Shown: in pieces, positions 13,955-24,410 of the stretch | How the letters are laid out: each line of letters starts with the position of its first letter | Position numbering within the stretch: the first letter of the stretch is position 1 | DNA from: Cavenderia fasciculata | Lineage: Eukaryota; Evosea; Eumycetozoa; Acytosteliales; Cavenderiaceae | Assembly (NCBI RefSeq): GCF_000203815.1 | Contig: NW_004457639.1 | Span: 1,674,001-1,738,000, forward strand | Reading direction: 5' to 3' | Length of the DNA: 64,000 nt | Program-made: the position numbers and the translations under genes | Notes under the pieces: generated by a model | Databases searched by the model: none | Told to the model about the DNA's origin: nothing | Seen by the model: the letters and a program-made list of their open reading frames with translations, nothing else

Positions 13955-14062
13955 ATAAATAAATAATTAATCATTGGAATATCTCAAAGAATTCATTCTT
14001 TATTTTTTTTCGATTCGATCCTCACTTGATCGTGAGGAAGTGCAATTTTGTAATAATTATCA

Positions 14063-15529
14063 ATGTTTATAAATAAAGAAGAGGTAGAACTAGAAACAAA
14101 CCAACAACAGCTACTTCCAGATGAAATAATCAACAAAATAATAGAGTTATCATGGAATAGTATTGATTATTGTACATGTATACTTCCAACCTTTAATACA
14201 CCTACTCCTAGTTCACTATCACTCTCCACAACAACAAACAAAGAAAAGAATAAGAATAAGAGTAAAAGTACCTCTTTTAGTTGTACAAGTAGTGATCATG
14301 ATTATAATGATCCATACACTAGAATACATGTAGTGAATCAAGAGAAACAGTATCGTGTGACATGTCCATTACACAGTCTCTACAGTGACGCCTATTACTA
14401 CAACTATCGTAGTGATTTGAATAGAGAAAAGATACTTCGATACAACAATCATATCGATGATTTCTATTCTTACTTTGGAGTACATCGTGACAAGGCAAGA
14501 TGGAGATTAGAATTAGGTACTACCTCTAAACAAGTGTTTGCTTTTATTCAATCGAATCTATTGACACGTGTTAGTTTTATGGCTGCCACTGAAGACAAGA
14601 CCATTCAAGATCATCTGAGAAGCAACTATTGTGCACTCAGTCACATAAGTTCACTCACAATGCGGTCGATTCAAGAGTTTAATAGAGTGTTTGGGATTCC
14701 ATACGAAACTGCCAAACGTACCAAACAAAAGATACCTTGTTTCCCATCGACATTGCTCCAAAAGGTCGATAAACTCATCCTCATCGAAGAGTCCAAACCA
14801 TCGATACCAAAGACACACATCACCACCATGCTCAACAACAAAGTGACTCGTCTCGTATTCTCTGGTACTGTTGGTGTCAACACTGAACTGATTGCATTGA
14901 CTCGATCGTTTACCCATTTAACATCGATCAACTTGCTCGGTGTAAATAAGGTCGAAAGTGACTCTGTAATCTCGAGTTGGATCAAGTCTCTTGGGAGACT
15001 ACGAAAACTACTCTTGCCAGCATCACATGTCAATTGTATTCATGATCTCCAAGATTCTGTCAAGCAGTCATTAAAAGTCATCACTCTACCTCAAATGAAC
15101 AAATTGGAAAAGTTTGCAAGTCTCGAGCATGTCTTTGTATTTGTTGGTAAAAAGGATTGCAATAGTAGTAGTCTATTACTCCCGACGGCCACCATTAAAA
15201 GAGTAACATTTTGTCTCAATGGTTGTCAACCAATACCAAACAAGTGGTTATCAAATAATCCAAATATCCAAGTGGTTCGAATCAAATCACTCGACTCGAT
15301 TGACTATTTTATTCCAATTGAATTAGAATTGGGTAATATAAATACATTGATCATTGATACACATCAAGATTTTATTTGGAAAGATTATCCAAAATTTCAA
15401 TCAATAGGATTAGAATATTATTCAACTTATTCAAAATCACAAACAAAAAAAGAATCATTTTTAAAAGAAATAATAGTCATAATAATAATAATAATTCAAC
15501 ATACAGTAGAATATTACCAAATACAATAA
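14063..15529 (+). CDS. F-box-like/LRR-type dictyostelid protein
   Basis: A single open frame of 488 codons. The N-terminus has the family motif LLPDEIINKIIELSW, which resembles the first helix of an F-box, then a Cys-containing segment (CTCILP) and a low-complexity insert. The rest is a leucine-rich-repeat-like body. F-box proteins couple substrates to SCF ubiquitin ligases; that role is inference. The last 25 codons run through an (AAT)n tract and look like chance read-through, because the homologous end of the next gene matches up to about residue 470 (LEYYSTYSKS versus FEYYACIRNP). The true end may have been lost. Confidence 0.7.
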   Translation: MFINKEEVELETNQQQLLPDEIINKIIELSWNSIDYCTCILPTFNTPTPSSLSLSTTTNKEKNKNKSKSTSFSCTSSDHDYNDPYTRIHVVNQEKQYRVTCPLHSLYSDAYYYNYRSDLNREKILRYNNHIDDFYSYFGVHRDKARWRLELGTTSKQVFAFIQSNLLTRVSFMAATEDKTIQDHLRSNYCALSHISSLTMRSIQEFNRVFGIPYETAKRTKQKIPCFPSTLLQKVDKLILIEESKPSIPKTHITTMLNNKVTRLVFSGTVGVNTELIALTRSFTHLTSINLLGVNKVESDSVISSWIKSLGRLRKLLLPASHVNCIHDLQDSVKQSLKVITLPQMNKLEKFASLEHVFVFVGKKDCNSSSLLLPTATIKRVTFCLNGCQPIPNKWLSNNPNIQVVRIKSLDSIDYFIPIELELGNINTLIIDTHQDFIWKDYPKFQSIGLEYYSTYSKSQTKKESFLKEIIVIIIIIIQHTVEYYQIQ

Positions 15530-16752
15530 TTTATAAAATAATTAAAGAATGTTGGGAGTTGTTATCAGTTAGAATATGTACTTGTAGAAGAGAGTTGGAT
15601 TGGGGTGAACAAGAAAGAAATCTATCATTCCTTGGCATTCTTGGAGAATACAATAGTCAGTGTAGAAATTGTCCAGAACATCGATACAATCACATTGACG
15701 CATCAAAGATTAAAAAGACACAACTCGAGTTGGGTTTGATTAATCATCAAATCCGATCATACTTGTTGTACAAGGCCAATGTTACACACTCTATTACATT
15801 GTACGAGAATTCACCAATTGACAAGTTGGTTGCCCTCGTAGGCAAAGACTCGTTTATCAATAATATCACTGGGTTAAATGTCCGATTTAACAACAACTAT
15901 TCGATTCCATCATCATATCTTCAAAAAATGTTTCATCATTTGATGGATCGAGTCACCCATTTTAAAGGATCAAACTTTCCCTTTATCAAAGACATCAACA
16001 ACACAAAAATTGTACCACCACCACTCACTCATATGAAAATCGAAGAGAGTATTGCAACCTATTTGACACCTTCATTCTTTCAATTCACACTCGTCACCTC
16101 ACTCAACCTATCTGGTTCAAAAATCAACATGACACCAGAATTTCCACCATCCCTAATTGATTCTTCCTTTCCACATTTAAAAAAGCTACTTTTTCATCCC
16201 AACAATATTGATCTTTACGATCGTATCCCTTCTACACTTCAAAACCGTCTAGTAACTGTATCATGGACACACGATAGCACTGGTTTAGATAGTCAAACCA
16301 ATGTCTTGGGTAAATTTGCTCTATTGAAAACAGTGTACATGTTGTACTGGAGAAGCAGGGTACCACCATTCCCATCCAATGTTGAAAAACTAGTCTTTCC
16401 AAAGAACCTAGTCTACAATTACACTGTCAATCATATTCTTCTCAACAGTCCATCTATTAAAACAATCAAACGTGTCTATCAATCTGGTAGCACACTTCAA
16501 AACTGTTTGGAATCAATCAGTGAAACACCCTACAAATCAAACCTCCAAACTCTAATCGCCACCTTTTACAGCGACTATCAAATTCCAATTGTATCACCAC
16601 CTCTACAAACATTTAAACCCAAACTATCACAAGATCATCCATTTGAATATTATGCTTGTATTCGTAATCCTTGTAATAATGTATACACCAAGAAATATAT
16701 TTTTAAAAAGAAATCAAATTCAAAAATTCGTCATTGTTGTTATGATGATTAA
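15376..16752 (+). CDS. Second F-box-like/LRR-type protein, tandem paralogue without a visible ATG
   Basis: An open frame overlapping the 3' end of the previous gene in another frame. The homologous part begins near 15510 with LPNTIIYKIIKECWELL and RICTCRREL, matching the N-terminus of the upstream neighbour, and continues as an LRR-like body to the stop at 16752. No in-frame ATG lies between the upstream stop and the conserved N-terminus, so the listed start is only the first possible non-ATG codon. I tested an intron joining the two genes: the only GT/AG pair nearby (15476-15506) does not restore frame. Either the gene lost its start or there is a small sequence error. Over 400 codons are otherwise open, which argues for recent function. 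Confidence 0.6.
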   Translation: MERLSKISINRIRILFNLFKITNKKRIIFKRNNSHNNNNNSTYSRILPNTIIYKIIKECWELLSVRICTCRRELDWGEQERNLSFLGILGEYNSQCRNCPEHRYNHIDASKIKKTQLELGLINHQIRSYLLYKANVTHSITLYENSPIDKLVALVGKDSFINNITGLNVRFNNNYSIPSSYLQKMFHHLMDRVTHFKGSNFPFIKDINNTKIVPPPLTHMKIEESIATYLTPSFFQFTLVTSLNLSGSKINMTPEFPPSLIDSSFPHLKKLLFHPNNIDLYDRIPSTLQNRLVTVSWTHDSTGLDSQTNVLGKFALLKTVYMLYWRSRVPPFPSNVEKLVFPKNLVYNYTVNHILLNSPSIKTIKRVYQSGSTLQNCLESISETPYKSNLQTLIATFYSDYQIPIVSPPLQTFKPKLSQDHPFEYYACIRNPCNNVYTKKYIFKKKSNSKIRHCCYDD

Positions 16753-16788
16753 ATCTAAAAAATAAATTGTTTATTATAATTTATCTGT

Positions 16789-18150
16789 TTATAATTTAAT
16801 AGTTTTTGTATTTAAAATGATTGAAATATTAATATTATTTAAAATTGAAATTGATTTTAATCTATCTAATTGAATTGTTGATGGATTGTGTAAATCTAAA
16901 ATAACCAAATCTCTAATGGTATGATTGATCGATAATGAATGTAATAATTGATCGAATAATGAATCGGTCCATTGTTTTAATCCAACTTCCAAAGATTGCA
17001 ATGTTGTTGATTGTTCAATTGATTGAAGGAATTCCTTGGTGATAAAATCACCTTTGACTCCTAGATGTTTGATTGTTTTGTTTATAACCAATAAATGATT
17101 AAAACATTCTACCAATTGTGGACTTGGCATATGATTATTATTATTACTATTATTATTTTCATCTTCACAAATATTATACATTGTAAAATCGGTCAATGTA
17201 GTATTTGTAAGCAATAGATTGCAAAATGTTTCAATACTTGATTCAATGGTGGATAGTGATCGTATTGAGTGAAATGTATTGTTACATGGTACTAGGTCGT
17301 CGTCGGGGAGACCATCCTTGAACCAACACATGTGACTGAGAACTTGACAAGATAGAGAGGTGATGTTACTCGATGGATCCAACGCATTGTTAAGGTCCAT
17401 AAACTCTACGTGGTCTCCGCCAATATTGACCATACGCAAGCTTTTCACAGCCAATATCTTGTCATACTGATAATGGTACTCTTTATTCTCGGGCGATCCG
17501 ATCAAATCAATGATCAACTCGGTAGGCTTGATCTTTTGGACCATCGACAGGAACAGTCGTGCCTCTTCATCCTCTTGTCCGTTTTGCAAATCTAGTCTCT
17601 TGATTGGGATTGCAAATACGTGTTGATCGGTTGGCACCAAGAGGTCTTCTTCCGTGTCGAGTCCTTCAAGCAACAGACAAATATCAACTGTGATATCTGT
17701 CTGACCTTCGATACTCGATAGGATCGATTGTTGGCACCGTGTATACTCTTCCAAGTCACACAATATGTTGATGTGGTGCACCGATGTGAACCATTCACCA
17801 AGCACTCTACCAAATGTATTGTCTGCTTCATGATCGATTGATGATAACATTAGTGTGTGCGTCTTTGATGGCGATATGATATTATTATCAAATGCAAATG
17901 TTTCGATTGGGAATGTAAACCCAAATAAAGAGTCATCATGAATCTTAAACATAATCTCGTCGTCGCAATAGTTATAAGTTAGTGATTTCGAAGCCTCTCT
18001 CTGAACTACTTCAAACCACATCTTGCTCACCAGTGCCAATGATAGTACGTCGTCACATGGTCTATTGTATCGCAAGTAACTGTATATCGATGTTGGGTAA
18101 TCGATAAATGATAATATATGTGCTTGTAGATATTTTGATAACTCTATCAT
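16789..18150 (-). CDS. F-box protein with LRR-like C-terminus
   Basis: Single exon, 453 aa, starting at 18150. The N-terminus is a recognisable F-box (LQAHILSFID, then LSLALVSKMWFEVV). Leucine-rich, irregular repeats follow, with an acidic and poly-Asn insert near residue 330. It is probably a substrate-receptor subunit of an SCF ubiquitin ligase (family knowledge). It ends 36 bp from the tandem F-box-like genes, tail to tail, so three F-box-type genes sit together. No intron signals interrupt it. Confidence 0.75.
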   Translation of the reverse strand: MIELSKYLQAHILSFIDYPTSIYSYLRYNRPCDDVLSLALVSKMWFEVVQREASKSLTYNYCDDEIMFKIHDDSLFGFTFPIETFAFDNNIISPSKTHTLMLSSIDHEADNTFGRVLGEWFTSVHHINILCDLEEYTRCQQSILSSIEGQTDITVDICLLLEGLDTEEDLLVPTDQHVFAIPIKRLDLQNGQEDEEARLFLSMVQKIKPTELIIDLIGSPENKEYHYQYDKILAVKSLRMVNIGGDHVEFMDLNNALDPSSNITSLSCQVLSHMCWFKDGLPDDDLVPCNNTFHSIRSLSTIESSIETFCNLLLTNTTLTDFTMYNICEDENNNSNNNNHMPSPQLVECFNHLLVINKTIKHLGVKGDFITKEFLQSIEQSTTLQSLEVGLKQWTDSLFDQLLHSLSINHTIRDLVILDLHNPSTIQLDRLKSISILNNINISIILNTKTIKL

Positions 18151-18680
18151 CTAACTTGTTGTTGTGTGCATGTACTATGAAATGAAATGAACAAAAAAAT
18201 GAGGATACCCGAATGATCAGCTAAGCAGGAACCCTAAAAAGGAAAGGGGCACTAAAGTTTAATTTAAAGTTTTTTCGGTGATGAAAGAGTGGTTTGGGGG
18301 CTGCGGATGGTGGTCTGAAGTTAACTTGTTGTTGATTTCTCATCCTGCATTGAAAGCAGGATTTCTAGAAGTTTTAGCTGGCCCCAACTCGATTCGATTT
18401 AATTTCATTATAAATGATGATGTTATGAGTGACGTGGGAGGCTTCAATGTACGATGATGATCATTGTTGAATATTTATCGTCTGTAGTGCATCGGGGATA
18501 CATTTATTGGTGCAGAGAAACAAATTTATTTTTTTTGATTTTAATTTAATTTATTGGGCTTGCAAAGCCCATTTAATGAATCACTATGCGGTCTATTGAT
18601 CATTATTATATCTTCTGCCTCATCATTGATTCTCTCTAGATAGTGATACAAAATTATTTGTTTCATTATAAATTAAAATT

Positions 18681-18731
<51 letters not shown>

Positions 18732-18782
18732 TCCGTACGGTAGAAGAAACATTACTTACATTTATATAAATAAATTACCATC
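18151..18782. other. Intergenic with hairpin and (TTTA)n tract
   Basis: Contains a perfect 7-bp inverted repeat (ATCCTGC at 18342-18348, GCAGGAT at 18356-18362), a GGGCTT/AAGCCC pair near 18557, and a (TTTA)n run at about 18681-18731. No coding signal is convincing. Confidence 0.5.
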
Positions 18783-19401
18783 ATGTTCTACAAATTCAAA
18801 GATAATAAAAGTGGTAAATTTGTGAGTGTCATTTTGTTGTTGTTTTTTTTTCTTTGCAAAGCTAATCAATGTTTTTTAAAAATATATAATCACCCAACCT
18901 CTTTTTTATAAATATATAGGTCGATGTAACAGGTATCTATCCAGATATTCTTAAGGAATCGAACTCTGAAGGATCTGAAAATGACCAAAACCAAACAGAG
19001 CAGGAAAAAGATAAACAAGGTGAGGAAATGTCTCTCCGAGCTGACATTGATCTTTCCCTTTGCTGTTACTTGGATCCTGAACGCAGAGCCACTATTGTAG
19101 TTCCATTACCTGGTTTTAAAGAGCCTCACTTGGTCCAATGCCCAAAAGGTGCCCATAGAGTGGTTATAGACCTAGTTAAACGATCCAGAAAAGTGACCGT
19201 TAGTGTATACTTTTTTGGTCCTCCTACCTTTGGTGACAAGTATAATCGCAATTGGCAGGAAATACACCATTTGTGTGAATATTAATTTCTTTATATTTTT
19301 CTTTGTTCCTTTTTAGGGTGTTGTACTGGGGAAGCAAAATAGCTGCCCTCACTCCTTTTGTCTTTGACATTGTCACTGAATACATTAAAAAGTGGCGTTA
19401 A
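18783..19401 (+). CDS. Small spliced orphan protein, about 158 aa
   Basis: I do not recognise this family. Proposed exons are 18783-18821, 18920-19272, 19317-19401. The first intron has a GTGAGT donor; the second is only 44 nt. If the second intron is not spliced, the frame stops at 19285 with nearly the same length. The protein begins MFYKFKDNKSGKF, has an acidic Glu/Gln/Asn-rich linker, then a compact hydrophobic core (LCCYLDPERRATIVVPLP) and a basic end (EYIKKWR). No signal peptide or membrane span. The codon use of exon 2 is clearly less AT-rich than the flanks, which supports coding. The next gene lies tail to tail 374 bp away. Confidence 0.55.
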
Positions 19402-19775
19402 AAGTGTTGAACCCTGCCTGCCTACCTAGGTCCCTAAGACTACCTAGCCTGTCATGTATACCTCGCCAATAATATGCACATAAACATATATTATTATGTT
19501 AACATAAAAAATAAACCATTTTCGTTTCAGGCAACCTTTAAAATATTAAATAATATTTTATTGGATACTGATAGACCACCACATGTGAGCATTGTAGTGT
19601 TAACATACAATGTGGCAAAAGGTTGGTGATGATAAGGACCTTCCTGACCACCTTTTTTTGATTTTTGGGGTGCGACCACTGGCATCTTGCCCAAGGTGAG
19701 CCTACACCCAAGGCACCTCCAATCGATCTATCCTTGGCATCCAGTGCTCCTCTCTCTCTTTCTCATGCTCTTGCT
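19402..19775. other. 3' flanks of two convergent small genes with a foldback
   Basis: Carries a foldback whose outer arms are CACTGG (19677-19682) with CCAGTG (19741-19746) and CCAAGG (19691-19696) with CCTTGG (19732-19737). No gene was seen. Confidence 0.45.
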
Positions 19776-20211
19776 CTACAGATGGACGATCACCTGTACG
19801 ATTTTTTTGATGACCTGTGGTGTGAGGAGACGCTTTGGTAATTGTCTATAGAGGGGGTAAGGATAAAAAAAAATGTCAACAACGCCTTTGGGAAAAGAAT
19901 AAATAAATAAATAAATACATACTTTAAGTCTAATTTAGAGACTGATCCGTGTGGCTCGATTTCATATGATATAATCATGCCATTAGAAGGACTGTGGATT
20001 GTGACACCACCTTTTATACCTTGGATCTGAGAGAACTTGATTGATCCAGATTTGTCAATAACAAATTCCTTCTTGGCTGGGAAGGTATATTGTACAGAGT
20101 AGAGGTGGTCACGTAGATCCTACATATGTCAAGAGAAAATAAATATTAGTAATTCTTATTTTTTTTTTTTTTTTTTTGAGTGAGATGTATCCATACATTT
20201 TTTGCTTGCAT
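19776..20211 (-). CDS. Small spliced orphan protein, 93 aa
   Basis: I do not recognise this protein. Minus-strand exons are 20211-20197, 20119-19923, 19845-19776; all junctions keep frame and the donors are GTATGG and GTATGT. The predicted protein starts MQAKN, has a beta-strand-like core (VQYTFPAKKEFVIDKSG, GGVTIHSPSNGM) and ends in a basic amphipathic helix (LPKRLLTPQVIKKIVQ). There is no signal peptide or membrane span. The first exon is only five codons, so the start is the weakest part of the call. The 5' side holds a long A/T tract. Confidence 0.55.
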
Positions 20212-21337
20212 GGTAAAAAAAAAAAATAAATAGTTGTATTTAAAAAAAATATACTAATACTAATATATTTAATGTAAAAAAGGTAGTTGGTTTTAAAATA
20301 AAATTAATTAGGCGTTTTGTTTTGGGTTGGCGGTGAATGAAAAAGACCTAATTTAGGCAAAACAAAAAAAGTGATGTAAAAATCTGATATGTAAGATGTG
20401 TTGTTGGTTTGTTCGATGTTTTTTCGTTGAATGCTGGTTGTTGGTGATGATTTGTGTGAATTCATTTAATCCGTAGAGTTTTTTTAGTCGATAAGAAGTG
20501 CCTATACCCTTTATAGAAATTCAGATCCACTGATCATCGTCCCAACCCCCAGGTCACCGTTGTGGAATTTTTGTCACAAACGACACCATCCGAATAGTTA
20601 GGGGTTCTGTTGGAAGGGCTTGGGCTCTCTTGCTCTTCGAAAACGTTTGCTTGTTGTTGTTTGACCTCATCACCAAACTGTGTGCAAGGGAGTGAAGTGA
20701 AGTAAAGTGAAGGTCAAGTACTCGACCAAAATTGTTCAACAACAATTTGATTATATGTTCATTGATGATCGATCTGAGGTAGTCTCTTGCTACAGATAAA
20801 TAGAATCCTAGCTTATTTATGTATGTGTATGCATGTCTGTATGTATATTTGTTGTTGTGATGGAATAATAAAATAAAAAAATTTGGGCTGAGATACTCGC
20901 TCCGACACGGGGCTTTGAAAAATCTCATGATCTAAATTGATTGTAAATAGATTCTGATGGGAATTAATTAATTGCCTGGTGTCATCCCAAACAAATCCTA
21001 ATGGTTCAACTCTCAATCGTATGATGATCCAAAATTTAGAGCCAATCCAAATTTATTACTATTTTATGATTTTTATTTTTATTAAATCATGCTCTCTATC
21101 TCTGAAGTATTAATATTTCCACTTTGATACTCTGGAATAGGTTCTACCGCTTGTTTGGTTAAGAAACGACAATGAAGCATATGAACATTTAGTATGAAAA
21201 AAATAAAAAAAAAAAAATTCAAAAAAAGTTGCAGAGGAGGCAATGATCGACACCACACTGTAGGTGCACGATTGATTGCACTTAAGCTTGGACTACTCAA
21301 AGAGATCAGAGCAACTGTAACAAAAGAGAAGAGAGAG
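20212..21337. other. Gene-free stretch of 1.1 kb
   Basis: Mixed AT-rich sequence with a less AT-rich patch at about 20500-21030. Open frames there (20554-20928, 20813-21016, minus strand) have no family resemblance or splice support. The last 150 bp are the leader of the cytochrome b5-like gene. Confidence 0.4.
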
Positions 21338-22473
21338 ATGGCAGCTTCATTAAGATCAGTTTCAAGATTATTGAATGGTGGTTTAAATGTAGGTTATATG
21401 CAATATTGAATAACAATGATATGAAAGAGATGATATAGTTTTCTAATTCAATCATCTCATCACTATTACCTATTACATACACAATGATATATAGATCATC
21501 TCTAAAAATAACAATAGCAAACTTGTACTTAATACAGTATGCATAAACAACAACAGCAGCATCATTAGCAGCATAAAATCAACATCAACACCATCATTAT
21601 ATAGATTGTATTCTAGCGACTCTAACAAGCCCAAACATAACGATCATCACGGTGATCACCACCACGGCGCTGTTGACCCAAAGGACCCATTCTCTGGTGA
21701 CGGTGTCTATGATGATCATCATCACGAAGTAGATGAAACTCAACCATCCGAATGGTTGTTGGAAAACCCAGATACCAATATTCTTAGATACGATCGTATG
21801 TAGTAGTAATTCATCATCATCATCATCACATTATAGACAGCATTACTGCTACTACTATACAACATGACATATTGGATACTAACATGTCTTTACATTGATG
21901 AAACTAAACAGACCCAGGTTTCCCATACTCAAAGTTGAGAGACGAAACATTACCAGTCTTTACACTCGAAGTTATCGCTAAACACAACAAGAGAGACGAT
22001 TGTTGGTTACTTATCAACGGAAAGGTATATAACGTTTCATCCTTTATTGAAGAGCACCCAGGAGGTGATATCATTTTGGCTGTATGTATCAATCAATCAA
22101 TCAATCTATACAATATATCTATCTGTATCATATCTTCTAATCATTGTATCTTTTTCATTTATCATCATCAATTGCAATTGGTATCATCATATGATACATA
22201 CATATATACATTACTTTTTGGATAAACGATGAATATTACACTTACAATTACAATTGGTTATAATCAATCTTATAATATTATATAATATTTAATAATAATT
22301 AGGGAGCTGGAAAGGATTGCACAACCATGTTTGAATTATCGGGTATGGGATCAGATGTCTATCTCCAAATGAAGGACTATCACATTGGATACTGTGATCA
22401 TATTAGAAGATACGATGGTTTCACCAAATCAAATAGAACAGGAACTCACTATTTGAACAACTTTGAAGTTTAA
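21338..22473 (+). CDS. Mitochondrial cytochrome b5-like protein
   Basis: Four exons: 21338-21388, 21495-21795, 21912-22081, 22303-22473, giving 230 aa. The cytochrome b5 haem domain fills the C-terminal half, with the first haem ligand in [10 protein letters not shown] and the second in DYHIGYCDH. Cytochrome b5 passes electrons to reductases and desaturases. The N-terminus is rich in Ser, Arg and Leu without acids ([12 protein letters not shown], later LYRLYSSDS), which reads as a mitochondrial presequence. Then comes a His/Asp-rich linker ([10 protein letters not shown]). There is no C-terminal membrane anchor, unlike microsomal b5. The GTAGGT donor at 21389 and the acceptor before 21495 are the only pair near the start that keeps frame with the second exon. 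Confidence 0.82.
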
Positions 22474-22854
22474 ATGCGTACAATATATACATATAAACCC
22501 ATCTATACTTTTACTATACCATATTATAATATTATTAAAAAACTACAATCAAATAACAAAATACAAAGAAGAAGAAGAAGAAGAATCATTCTACCCAATA
22601 CTGTTTATTATTATTATGATTATTGTTTTTATTTATTTATTATTAATTATCTTTAAAACTATCAATCTAAGCTTTGTTGAAGAGAGACGAAGTCCCCCAA
22701 AAAAATAAAGTAAAAAAAAAAAAAAAAAAACGAGAGAAGCGAATGGTGATGTGTGATTGAGTCAAAGGCCAATTTAAATTAGACATCATCAGGGCTACTT
22801 TACTACTATTGTCGATAAATAGATAGATATATCTTTCTTTATCATCATTATATA

Positions 22855-24333
22855 ATGTTTAGATCAACAGGTATGTAGTGTAAAAAGAAAAAGAGGAAAA
22901 GATATCAAGATAAATGAGTCAAAGACATTAGAGTTTTTAACTAATCATTCCTTTTGTTGTTATACATACAAATAGTTAAATTCATTACAAATGGAGCAAC
23001 TCCAAGATACAGTCATTTAAATAGTGGCATATATTCTATGAGCAGTATGTATATATATACGTAGTAGTCGTAGTCGTAGTAGTTGATTACAAATCTAACT
23101 ATATTGCAATTAATTGATCATTTAGAAGCTCAACTCTTTTATTCTACTTCAAACAACAACACCAACAACAAGAACAACAAAAATACAGAGACCAAAGAAG
23201 AAAAGAAGGAAAACAACAACACTAAAGACAAGACCAATGAAAATAACAACAACAATGACAAGACCAATGAAAATAACAACAAAACAGATGACAAGACATC
23301 AAGAGCCAAGACTGTTCTTTCAATTGCATCAGCTAGTTTCTTTACTGGTGTAATCTTTTCAGCTACTGCTGGTTTTATGTGTAAGTAATAACAACAACAA
23401 CTAAACATATATACATGTGATGAATTTATCTAACCAAAAAAGGGATGATTTATTTATAATTGTAGTATACCAATACAAAAAGGATATTTCAGATGAAGAA
23501 AAATACGAATTGACAAAGTTCCAAAGTGTTGTATTGAGCGAGTTTGCCGTACCATTCAGAGAGTTCTTTGACAACCTCTTTAACAATCTCAGAAAATACG
23601 AACTCTTTGACCAATTGTTTGGTCCAGCCGAGATTCATCACATTCTCCCTGCTCCACTTCCAAAGGGTCTCGGACGTGAATACACCATTGTCATTGATAT
23701 CGATGCTCTCTCTGAAATCTCTCAACGTGATAAATACCCTGCCATCTACAAGAGAGCCGGTTACGATTACTTTTTAACCAACCTTGCTCAACATTATGAA
23801 GTCATCTTATATACTAATCAAATGCAAGGACCTGTATGTTTAATAATAGAATATAAACTATATATTATATTAAATTTTATATTAATCTTTCTCTCTATTT
23901 CTCTTTCTTTCTATTTCTTCTATAGAAAACCGAACAAATCAACTTTAAATTAGATCCACAACATGCATATTTCACTGGACAATTACATGGAGATTGTGGA
24001 TTAAAGGAAAGAGGAAGATATTCAAAGCATGTAGAAATGTTGAATAGAGATCCAAGCAAGGTTATTCTCCTTGACAGTACACCAGCATACGATCACGACA
24101 ATGTCATCAATGTTGGTAGATTCCATCCAAATCAAAAGGATACCACTCTTGTCAAATTGTTACCAGTCCTTCTTGATATTGGTCAAAAGAAGGCTGATGT
24201 CAAGGAAGCTCTCAAATGTTTCCACAAAAAGGATTCAAAGGGACAAACACCAGACATTGAACATGCCATCAGAGAATACACTGAATTAAATGGAATGCAA
24301 AAAAAGAATACCAATAACTCTAACAAAAAGTAG
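22855..24333 (+). CDS. timm50: TIM50, mitochondrial inner-membrane import subunit
   Basis: Five exons: 22855-22870, 22976-23044, 23126-23380, 23466-23833, 23926-24333, giving 371 aa. TIM50 is the presequence receptor of the TIM23 translocase. The order is a mitochondrial presequence (MFRSTVKF to FYSTS), a Lys/Asn/Thr-rich linker of about 45 residues, a membrane span at about 90-112, then an FCP1/NIF-like domain in the intermembrane space with LPKGLGREYTIVIDIDAL and LHGDCGLKERGRYSKH. The phosphatase motif DxDxT is reduced to DIDAL (D191, D193), so no phosphatase activity is expected, as is usual for TIM50. The first exon is only 16 nt; its ATG fits the presequence. Confidence 0.9.
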
Positions 24334-24410
24334 ATAGATAGATCTAATCAAACTCAAATTTAAATAAATAAATAAATAAATAAAATAGTAATAATATTTA
24401 TCAAATCATC

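Noticed and set aside
15476-15506. A 31-nt GT/AG intron joining the two tandem F-box-like genes
   Set aside because: It is too short for this genome and does not bring the two frames together.
18643-18825. Open frame through the (TTTA)n tract
   Set aside because: A Leu-Phe-Ile-Tyr run produced by the tetranucleotide repeat.
20554-21016. Two overlapping minus-strand open frames near 20.5-21 kb
   Set aside because: No splice signals, start context or similarity. The less AT-rich patch could be old coding DNA, but I cannot show it.
21194-21337. An in-frame extension upstream of the cytochrome b5-like start
   Set aside because: The extension is Lys-rich and unlike a presequence; the ATG at 21338 gives a proper mitochondrial targeting sequence.
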